Shown: piece by piece, positions 56,069-64,000 of the stretch | Position numbering within the stretch: the first letter of the stretch is position 1 | Layout: each line of letters opens with the position of its first letter | Translations under genes and position numbers: made by a program | Origin: Papaver somniferum | Lineage: Eukaryota > Streptophyta > Magnoliopsida > Ranunculales > Papaveraceae | Length of the DNA: 64,000 bases | Assembly (NCBI RefSeq): GCF_003573695.1 | Contig: NC_039359.1 | Coordinates: forward strand, 90,314,566-90,378,565 | Reading direction: 5' to 3' | The notes under the pieces: generated by a model | The model's database searches: none | What the model saw: the letters and a program-made list of their open reading frames with translations, nothing else | Told to the model about the DNA's origin: nothing

Positions 56069-57136
56069 CTTATCTATCTTACAAAAACAAATAATTTTTG
56101 TCAAATCCGACGGTTACAATTGGGATTTTTATTGCGACACAGCCCCATTTGCTCTCAAAGTCTCCCGGATTCGAAAGACAAATCATGGCCGAAATGAAGC
56201 CGCCTTTTAAGCCCTCATCCAACGTTCCATAATTTTTCATGCGCTTAAATTTCTCTTCCGTTACAAATCCTCATCGCACCAATAAATTAGGGTTTTCTTC
56301 TCAAACCCATTTCGCTCTTTGGACTTTATCTCCTCATGCAGCCAAGCTAACGAAATTTCAGGGCGAATATTCTCTAATCGTTTGGCCGTTATAGAAACCA
56401 TTAACAACAACATTATTATTTGCTCTATTCAATCCTATTTACCCGGCTAATTAATAAATTTGATGCGTTACGTTTCTCTATTTCTTCAAGACTACTAAGT
56501 GAGTAGTAGCTTAGTTTGAATTAATTTATCTTTAATTTTTTATTTGATCAGTTTTTATTTTTTTTTTATCGGAATTCTGCTTCTTCCATATTTTCAAATT
56601 CTTGAACCTGCCTATATTTGGATTCGTATCATTTTGATATTTCATTGTGGCCGACTTTTTCGATGCATATCATCTGTATATGTTCTTTCAGTTGTAGATC
56701 AATTGTATTGTAATCATTTTTATTTAGATTCCTGCCTATGTTTTGACCACTGAAAGAACATATACAAATGATGTTGTACCATAGAAAATCATCTGGAAGT
56801 TCGATCTGTCGCTAAGCCTTGGTGGAATATTCCCCGAACAAGTTCACAATTCTTGGTGAGAAAATATCTTTAGCCCTGCTATCACTTCTCTGTTATTCCA
56901 ATTGCGAATCCTAAGCATTTTGATGGCATCGGTTTCAATTTAGTCTCTTGGTTAACTTGATGTCACAGCAGTTTCATTTTCTTGGGGATCAATGATTCAA
57001 TAAAAATGAAGCTCTAATTTCTTCTTAACCCAGGTATATGACTCTGTGTATTTTTCAGTTGAGAGAATATTTCTAGATTTGAAAGCACGTGTGATCCCGA
57101 AGCAAGTTCATCATAGATTTATGATCTTTAAAAACT
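56069..57136. other. Non-coding interior of hAT-2, promoter-like
   Basis: The stretch at about 56260-56400 (AATTAGGGTTTTCTTCTC and following) looks like a plant 5' untranslated leader. It may be the upstream part of the captured transporter gene, but no coding exon is recognisable before 57137. Confidence 0.3.
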
Positions 57137-57382
57137 GAGCTTGATAGCATTACAGTTCCATGGTGGGAAGAGCTTCCTACACATTGGGTAATCGGATTTA
57201 TGTTTCTTAGCTTATTTTTGTGTAATATGTATTGATTTAGTAAATAGAATTTGTGATTTGAGAAATGAATTTTTTTTTTTTTTTGTTTTCTTGGGGATTG
57301 GCAGGTAAATGTAAGCATTGCTATCTTTCCCATGTCGACGAAGTATAATGACGGGTTCTCTTCCACTGTTGTATTAACTAAT
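57137..57382 (+). pseudogene. Captured fragment resembling a PHT4-type anion transporter
   Basis: PHT4 (ANTR) proteins are major-facilitator phosphate/anion transporters, mostly of plastids. The stretch 57137-57229 reads TVPWWEELPTHWVIGFM then FLSLFLCNM. The family has PWWEQFPKRWVIV followed by a hydrophobic run ending LLCNMDR. After about 75 bp of AT-rich, intron-like DNA ending GGCAG, 57305-57382 reads VNVSIAIFPMSTKYN and STVVL. The family there has VNMSIAILPMS and, shortly after, TVGL. The two pieces therefore cover the first transmembrane segment and its loop, in the right order, with the intron kept. Only about 55 codons are present and the junction is damaged. The family call is from memory of its motifs. 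Confidence 0.55.
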
Positions 57383-58293
57383 TCAATCTTCTTTTTTCCG
57401 AGTTCACCTTTTCACATAGGTTAAATCTAAGTTTGTGGGCATCTAATTCTATATCAATCAATTGTAGTAAGTAGAATGGCTCTTCACTGGGAATTGTATT
57501 TACGAAGCGCAAAATTTCAAATTTGTACTAAGCTGTTAATGTCTTTTTGGTGCTATCATTTTACATATGGAGAATGGTAGACTGGTAGTATGACCATTGC
57601 CGTATTTGGAAATGTAATTTGCGTCTTCCAAAAGGAATTAAATTTGTAGGGTAATTTTGTTACGGTAGATTGTCTTGCAAAAAACCTTGAAACTAATGCT
57701 TATGGTAAAGAAATTTTCTTAGAGTTTTGTTTTTTTGGATCTTTAAATTTGTAGCTCTGCTAAAACAGCTCAGAATCTGCCAAAAATATGAATGCATACA
57801 CTCAAATTAGGATCACAGTTCACATATTATTATGTGAAGTATATGTTTATTGTCGGCTTGATCTCCCGTAAAATGGCATGGAGCATATATCAGTTATAAT
57901 TGATCACTGTCCTAATTTAATTCAATAACAATTTAATGAAGATTTTTGATGACTTTGTGCGACTTCATGCCCTGTGAAAAATTAGAGAATCATATTCAAG
58001 AGAAAGTTCTTCATGCATTGGTTGCTTTTCATTTGAAACTACTTCTGTTTTACCATTTCACTGATGAGCTATTTTGCATGTAGGAGGATCCTACTTCGAA
58101 CCACTTTTGTGGAATTTGTATTTCTTCACGGTACAGAGACACAAGTTATTTATTAAGACTTTATAAAAATTGAAATATCCTGCTTGACTCGGTATGTAAC
58201 TCCTCAATAATGTAAAGTCAACTGTCACACCTATGGTGATACTTTTGTGTTTTGATTCGTATTATGATTTCTCTATGTCAATGTTAAAATTCA
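57383..58293. other. Interior of hAT-2 without recognisable features
   Basis: AT-rich and intron-like, with stops in all frames. No further transporter exon is recognisable. Confidence 0.5.
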
Positions 58294-58386
58294 CAGACTT
58301 ACAACGCAAAGCGTTTTGATTTTGGATTAGCAAAAGGTGGTCCTATTGCCAATTTCTCTACAGCAAGAGAGAGTACTGGCTTTGAC
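58294..58386 (+). pseudogene. Captured fragment resembling a receptor-like kinase activation loop
   Basis: After an acceptor-like TCACAG, the frame reads TYNAKRFDFGLAKGGPIANF then ST. Plant receptor-like cytoplasmic kinases have YNAKLSDFGLAK(A/D)GP followed by VST at this place. The DFG motif, which holds the Mg-binding Asp, and the following LAK are intact. Only about 30 codons remain and no other kinase motif is nearby. Confidence 0.45.
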
Positions 58387-59718
58387 AAACAATTTTGAAG
58401 GTCCGTCGGACAAAAAATACGACATATAAGTATTCATACATAATCCCAATGCCATCCATGATTTTTAAGTACACTTGCATATAAATAATCTAAAACTACT
58501 ATATTCCGTTTGGTTATGCAGCACTGAGTTGCTATGATGAAGCAGAATTACAACAGCACGTGACAAATCTGCTGCAGTAGAAGCTACAACAATTAGATAT
58601 GTCCTCGGTTCCTCTTGCTACCGGGCATTCGAATGAAATTTCTAACAACGATACACCTTTAAGATTTTGACAATGGCATACAACAATATATGACAAGTAT
58701 CATGTTAAGATGAAAGCTAGATCTTATATTGTATCGATTCATCCCACAATTCTGTTGTAGAATTGTGGGAACACTGTGATTAACAATTCACAATCTAAAG
58801 GACCTGAGATGTTATGTGTGAATCTACTGTTGTCTTGAATTGGTGCCGGAAGTTATAGACTTTGTTTGAGGTGGCATTTTCAACTCGATAAATAAGACTT
58901 AGCCCTTCCTGTGCATTTTCTGTGAAATACTCCAGTATTAGTATGGCACTACAAACCTATGATCACACGAAAATGCTCGGGCTAAATTTTAAAATAGAAT
59001 CGACCTTTAGTCATGGTAACTATGATAATATCTAATAGAGTATATAAAATGTGCAGTATGTCGTGGATCAGTTTTAGTATGTAATTTACCATTTTGTATA
59101 ATCAAATGAAGCCCACTTTCCCAAGGCTGCTAACGAGGGTATCATTTTTCTTGGATGTACCAATCCAAAGGCAAATGCTTTTCCATCCTATATGCATATC
59201 GGTATACCCAAACAAAACGGTACCCCATTAGCAGTCTTGATAATTATTTTCCCGTCATGAATCATGACTAAAACTTATCAATTTGAAAATTTTACAACCA
59301 TAACTGTTACCGATCGTTCGGTTTCACCATTTTCGATTCACCTAGGGCACCTTAAAAGCCCACATACACTACCAACAAGAAACCCCAGAACTTTGGTATT
59401 GATGAGAAGAGCAGAAAAAAGATACTTGATTACGACAATATACCAAGTTTTGAAGGGAATCCAAGATGAATTGGATACCCTCATATTTTGTTCCCAAAGG
59501 AAAGCCACTGATTAAGCTAAACAAAAAAACAAAAATCAGAACACGGGGATTTTAAATAAAGTATAGGTGGGACGACAAAGTTACAAAATCGGAGAATAAA
59601 CACATTGTGAAACAGGCTGGAGATACCAGTTTGCATGAACAAAAAGTGATGTAAGTTTTCAAAACCCTTCTTTGATTTAAATAGCTGTAATCATCTTCAG
59701 TGAAATCAAAGCGTATGT
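58387..59718. other. Interior of hAT-2, possible unidentified coding remnants
   Basis: About 58525-58675 reads in one frame as LSCYDEAELQQHVTNLLQ, a stop, then KLQQLDMSSVPLATGHSNE, which looks protein-like but is unassigned. An 83-codon ORF at 59264-59515 has no recognisable domain. The rest is AT-rich. Confidence 0.25.
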
Positions 59719-59726
59719 AATATCAG

Positions 59727-59900
59727 CAGTGCCGGAAGCAGGATTGAAAATCTAGGTGGGCTAAATCAATATATTAGGCTAAAAATCAAATTTTAGAGTG
59801 GGCTAAAAAAAATTCCAACCAAATTTGCCTTTCAAAATATAAAAAATGGGTTGTATTTAGAATTTTTGGGATGGCTGGAGCACCCCCAATTCCGTCACTG
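59727..59900. mobile_element. hAT MITE (174 bp) inside hAT-2
   Basis: The ends are CAGTGCCGGAAGCAGG and, inverted, CAGTGACGGAATTGGG. It is flanked by perfect 8-bp duplications AATATCAG (59719-59726 and 59901-59908). Confidence 0.9.
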
Positions 59901-59908
59901 AATATCAG

Positions 59909-60892
59909 TAACAACCAATGACTATTTTATCGCGTGGTATATGCAATGACCATTACTATAAAATGTGTGTCTCAGCTAAGGAAAGGACAATGAATGGCAG
60001 TGGATGTTCTGAAACTCATACAACCCAAATGTCCAAAAGGTGAGAAGGAAGTTAGCAGAAAACAAATAAGAAATCGCCGCGACGACAAATATACAACCCT
60101 AATTTATGCAATGAACTACGATACTTACTCACACTTGGAAACCATCAACTGCTATGAGTGCAAACACAAAAATCTCTTGCCGAAATTTTGACCGGGACAC
60201 CCTCCGGGAAGGTCTAAGTCAAAAGCCGACAAATCTATAGCCATACTGATCAAGGACGTTGAAGAATATAGTGAAGAAATGAGATGACGATGTCCTCGAG
60301 AGAATATCCACGTTCCCGTGAGGATGAAAATGATGGAAAAGCCATGTTTCGTACATCACCTATATGCGTAACTAGTGATAATTCTTGGGGAAAAAAATAT
60401 GAAAGAATGAATTTGAGGCTTCAACAAAATCTTGCGACGAAAATGACATGGAAAATTATTGGAATGGATCACTGGATCATATGGATAATGAACACAAGAC
60501 GATAATATCAGCGATCAAGGAAGAATTTTGGGAGCGTATAATACATATATTGCTCATCTGGTGAAGATTCATGATAGTAGCGTGACTACAACATATATTA
60601 CTATAAAAGACTATAAATCTTTTGAAACCACCAAAAAAAAAAAATTAGATGGCATTAGGTTCAGTAATTACTCTCTTTATTACTTCTAATTTAAAATAAG
60701 TTTCTAATTATTTTACTTCGTACTGTGTATCAACAAGTTATTGATCGGCAACATTTTCATAATAGTGTTGCATGGACATATTGTATTACCAACAGATTAA
60801 ATTTTTGGTCCCCATCTAAACTTAGGTGTGTTATCAATGCACAACACAGGAAAAAAATTACCGGACCAATTAATACATGCAACGAACAAACA
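59909..60892. other. Interior of hAT-2 upstream of the Helitron end
   Basis: About 60400-60540 reads in one frame as NEFEASTKSCDENDMENYW then NEHKTIISAIKEEFWER, which is protein-like but unassigned. ATTACTATAAAA-type stretches at about 59955 and 60597 resemble Helitron 5' ends but lack the initial TC. It may be gene sequence captured by the Helitron. Confidence 0.25.
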
Positions 60893-60924
60893 CCCGGGCC
60901 GTTACGGCACGGGTCATATCCTAA
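60893..60924 (+). mobile_element. Helitron 3' terminus
   Basis: A hairpin at 60893-60913 (arms CCCGGGCCG and CGGCACGGG, 8 of 9 pairs) is followed by TCATATC and CTAA (60921-60924), then T. This is the CTRR end of a Helitron inserted before T. It is the same hairpin family as 13119-13139. Confidence 0.6.
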
Positions 60925-61626
60925 TACTTACTACAATTTACAAGTGTTAGGGTTTCTCCTTCTATAATTAAAAAACAAGAACAAAGATTTTCGCCAATGA
61001 AATCAAAGTAAATTTTATCATTTGACTTTTGAATTCTTCTATCTGGATTCCACTTCCAAACTTTTAATTCAAAAATCCGCTGCCTCAAAAAAGAAAGAAA
61101 TCAACAATTCAATTTAGTTGTTGTGTATGAATATGGTGCAAGTGCTTCAGAAAAAACAAAAGTTAAGTTAGGTGATCGGCAAACAACCAATTTTACAGTT
61201 TCTTATATCAACTTGAAAATTATCTAAGGCATAATATGGGTCCTGATATATTAACGGGCATGACTTATATGCAGAATAGAAACCTTTTGAAGAAATGTAA
61301 AAAAATTGTTGATTACTTAAAAGATATGGAAAACTGCTATCTCAATGTATGTCATGCAAAATTTTATTGAACATTCTAGCAACAATTGGCTTGTCCAAAC
61401 ACAGTTTTGAAATTGATAGTGGATAAAGTTATTTTGTATGATTTCGATTCGAAAAGGACAGGAATATCGATCTTTGTAAGATAAGGTGTTTTTCGATTTT
61501 TTTAGACATCTTTTCGGGGCCAATTTTATCATTTAATTATCAAAGGAGAGAAAAAAAAATTTGTCTTACAGAGGCCCCGTTTCTCTAACTTCCCCTAGAA
61601 CTTCCATATAGTTTGCTACGACCCTG
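60925..61626. other. 3' part of hAT-2
   Basis: AT-rich, without coding features. GGGGCC patches at about 61515 and 61573 mirror those near the left end of hAT-2. Confidence 0.45.
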
Positions 61627-61824
61627 GATGGAAATTCACTCATGTGCCTAGGAGTGTAAACCATGTTGCACACAAACTTGCAAAACATGGAATAGAGTCT
61701 CATTCTCTAGAGGAATGGTCTTCCCCTCTCCCTGCTTGGGTATTACCGTGTACCCAAATGGATGAATCTCTGTAATTCTCCTCTTTTTTAATAAAATTTT
61801 CACCTTTCGTATTAGAAAAAAAAA

Positions 61825-61836
61825 CTGCATACCGGT
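61825..61836 (+). repeat. Right target-site duplication of LINE-3
   Basis: CTGCATACCGGT follows the LINE poly(A) directly and pairs with 46818-46829. Confidence 0.7.
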
Positions 61837-62244
61837 AAATTAATACTTTTCTAAAGTATCTTGTTATAAGGGCGGTATGGTTTATTAGAGGGACGGCAGT
61901 GTGATAATAGTGTCCCTCTAGTTGGTTAGGAGGTGTCCAAATGGTTTTGTAATTTGTCTAGATTATTTTTCCCATGTTTTAACCTAAATCAATGCTAAAT
62001 TGAAAATCTGTTTTCTTTCTTCTTCTCTTCTCCTCCCATCAACCGTAACCTCCATTAAAACTCAAAATTTCATCGTCCTCGATTAATCAGCGATTCAAAA
62101 ATTAATCAAGTATAATGACTTATATGAGGTATGTTATGAAAAACCCAGTTAGGGTTTAGTTTATTTTGTTCGGTTTAAGTTTAATTTCTATCAGAAATTA
62201 GGGTTTTAGGTGAAAATTGAAATTTAAATTTCTGGGTTTATGTG
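61837..62244. other. Unassigned stretch with a short hairpin
   Basis: AGAGGGAC and GTCCCTCT at about 61888-61920 form an 8-bp perfect inverted repeat with a 16-17 base loop. A TC-rich patch (about 62008-62040) follows, including CAACCGTAACC, a copy of the motif in the array downstream. No gene is seen. Confidence 0.4.
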
Positions 62245-62484
62245 AGTTACGGTTGATTTTAACTCTGTTACGAACCGTAACTGGAGAATTTGATGTTGTT
62301 ACGGTTGGTAATAGTTCAATTACCAACCATATGTTCTTATATCTGAGAATTTTTTCAGTTACGGTTGGTAACCATTTTTATTTACCAACCGTAACTGGTT
62401 TTACAATTGGGTTTTCCCCAAATTTAACCAGTTACGGTTGGTAGTTCATCTTTACGAACCGTAACTATGAATTACGGTTGGTAA
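62245..62484. repeat. Array of alternating direct and inverted AACCGTAAC-type motifs
   Basis: Direct copies (GTTACGGTTGGTAA) begin at 62246, 62298, 62358, 62431 and 62471. Inverted copies (TTACCAACCGTAAC or TTACGAACCGTAAC) lie at 62267, 62319, 62381 and 62451. They strictly alternate, so neighbouring pairs can fold into a row of hairpins. The array ends exactly where the LINE-4 sequence begins. Confidence 0.85.
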
Positions 62485-64000
62485 TTTTTTCAGATGATTG
62501 AGCAATGTGTTGGTACTATCTCTACTTGTATCATGCTAAATGGTTCTCCAGGTGATGTTTTCTCTCCTCAAAGAGGACTCAGACAAGGATATCCCTTGTC
62601 TCCTTATCTGTTTATTCTTTGTATGAAAACTTTCTCTAGGTCCTTACTTCAAGCTGAACATAATAATCTGATTCATATATCAAAATAAATGAGTATTGTC
62701 CTGCAATTTCTCACTTGTTTTTTGCAGATGACTGTCTGATATTTGCAAAAGCATATAATAAAGAAGCTAGGAACCTTATGAACATCATTGATAAATTTAG
62801 CACCTTCTCTGGTCAGTCTATCAATTATCAAAAATCAGGTATTGCATTTAGCAAGGGTGTGCCTAATCAGCTAAAAAATGAGATCTCTAACATCCTTAAT
62901 ATTAAGAAATTAGCTATAAATGATAACTACTTGGGTGTTCCCTTACTGTTACAGAGAAACAAAACCCAGTCTTTTAGGCCTCTTTTAGACATGTATGGAG
63001 ATAGATTATCTTGTTGGCAAACCAAATTCCTAAATTATCCTGGTAGAACTGTCCTGGTCCAATCTGTGCTTAGTAGTCTCCCCTCTCACCATTTGTCTGT
63101 GTTCCCTATTCCTAAAACCATTACAGATAAGATGGATTTTATCCAAATGAGATTTTGGTGGAACAAGAACAAGGAAAAAAAGGTTGTTATTTCAAAAAAA
63201 TGGAAAGGAATAGCTCAGCCTAGAGATTTGGGTGTTTTGAACATTAAACAATCTGAGATTATGAACTTAACTTTACTTGCTAAACTGGCTTGGAGATTAC
63301 TCCACTCTCAATATGCTTTATGGTTTAAAATTATGAAAAGGAAATATTTTCCTCTGTCTAATACTCTTAATGATTCTCTTTCTGTGCATGGTTCTTGGAT
63401 TTGGAATGGTATTTGTAGGGGTATAAAAATCATTAAGAAATATGTTGTGTGGGATGTTGGAGATGGCTCTGATATTCAAATATGGAAACATATATGGATA
63501 CCCTCTATTTCTAGCAATGTTCCAAGTCATTTTAGCTCCACTAATATGATAACTGTTTCCCAACTTATTGATGATGATACTAAGTCCTGGAATTTACAGA
63601 CTCTAAATGCTCTATTTGATAATCATACTGTGAATGCCATTATTAGTATCAGGATTCCATTTAGTGGAAAGGACTGTCTTAGATGGTAACCTAATGGGAG
63701 TTTTTCTGTGAAATCAACTTATAGTAGAAATCAAGAAGAAGGAATTAGTAACACTGTCCCTATCTCCTGGAAACATTTCTGGAAAACAAGACTCCCTAAA
63801 AATGTCCTCCATTTCCTGTGGAGATGTTTACAGCACTGTCTCCCCCTAGGAGTAAATCTGTCTAGACACTGTAACAATGTGAAATCTAGTTGTCCTTTCT
63901 GTAGCCAACACATTGAAAGCATGAAACATTTATTCATTGATTGTACTTTCTCTAGGATTGTGTGGAGTTCTGCTAACCCTCTCTCATGAGTACTATCAGT
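62485..64000 (+). pseudogene. 5'-truncated copy of the same LINE (LINE-4), runs off the window
   Basis: From TTTTTTCAGATGATTGAG on it is nearly identical to LINE-3 from 50469, about 12 kb upstream, and reaches the zinc region at the window edge. It lacks the endonuclease and the first half of the RT. FADD is at about 62722-62733. One 324-codon frame (62715-63689) spans what are separate frames in LINE-3, because two LINE-3 indels are absent. A one-base loss near 62680 breaks the RT instead. The TAA after CLRW (63687-63689) is present in both copies. Confidence 0.92.

Larger units (their letters stand above)
55533..61626. mobile_element. Second hAT-type element (hAT-2, 6,094 bp) carrying host gene fragments
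   Basis: The ends are CAGGACCGTCGC and, on the other strand, CAGGGTCGTAGC (9 of 12 matching). Flanking 8-mers GTTAGAAA (55525-55532) and GATGGAAA (61627-61634) agree at 6 of 8. Removing the insert rejoins the LINE RNase H in frame at about the expected length, which fixes both ends. GGGGCC-rich subterminal patches occur at both sides. No transposase is seen. Inside are two smaller hAT MITEs, a Helitron 3' end and fragments of cellular genes. Confidence 0.7.
46830..61824 (+). mobile_element. Full-length L1-type LINE (LINE-3), split by two hAT insertions
   Basis: The element runs from the left target duplication through a 640-bp leader, ORF1 and ORF2 to an AATAAA and poly(A) run (61816-61824). 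The right target duplication follows at once. Removing the two hAT elements and their 8-bp duplications leaves about 5.95 kb, a normal plant LINE length. The ORF2 text rejoins in frame across both insertion sites, which confirms the boundaries. Confidence 0.85.

Overview
This 64-kb window looks like heterochromatic plant nuclear DNA, from a flowering plant and probably a eudicot. It is made almost entirely of retrotransposons and DNA transposons, many nested in one another, with captured scraps of host genes. I found no intact ordinary host gene, no rRNA or tRNA gene, and no CRISPR array. The case for a plant rests on Athila- and Tat-lineage Ty3/gypsy elements, L1-type LINEs with a C-terminal RNase H, plant tRNA-Asp, tRNA-Asn and tRNA-iMet primer sites, hAT MITEs and Helitron ends.

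Layout. About 800-3262 (-): a LINE fragment broken at both ends. About 3263-12819 (+): a decayed Athila-type gypsy element, with a TATA box, a tRNA-Asp-like primer site, gag, protease, RT/RNase H, integrase and a purine tract. 12830-13033: a diverged LTR fragment. 13111-13139: a Helitron 3' end (-). About 13420-19340 (-): a LINE with an open 692-aa ORF1 and a broken ORF2. 20309-40653 (+): a head-to-tail dimer of a Tat-lineage gypsy element, in the order LTR fragment, internal region, full LTR, truncated internal region. 40654-44477 (-): the LTR and 5' internal end of an element primed by tRNA-iMet. 44568-44948: decayed coding sequence of unknown origin. 46830-61824 (+): a complete LINE with a near-perfect 12-bp target duplication, split by two hAT elements (52517-55452 and 55533-61626). 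62245-62484: an array of alternating direct and inverted AACCGTAAC-type motifs. 62485-64000: a second, 5'-truncated copy of the same LINE.

The Tat dimer is the most interesting part. The second copy keeps an open gag-protease frame and an RT-aRNase H-integrase frame. They lie in the same frame, separated by one UAG followed by CAA UUA, which is the classic plant-virus readthrough context. Downstream of pol, on the opposite strand, the first copy carries a five-exon gene (31484 to 27710). Its four short GT-AG introns (72-82 bp) all keep the reading frame. The predicted product has a basic/serine-rich N-terminus, an acidic middle and a long coiled coil. Extra antisense ORFs are known in Tat elements. 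The intron structure here can be read directly from the sequence, although the gene now has two in-frame stops.

The second hAT element (6.1 kb) has carried genomic fragments resembling a PHT4-type anion transporter and a receptor-like kinase activation loop. Almost every protein-coding unit in the window is damaged. The best preserved frames are Tat copy 2 gag-protease, the two Tat pol frames and ORF1 of the second LINE. All boundaries come from reading the sequence by eye; no alignment or database search was run.
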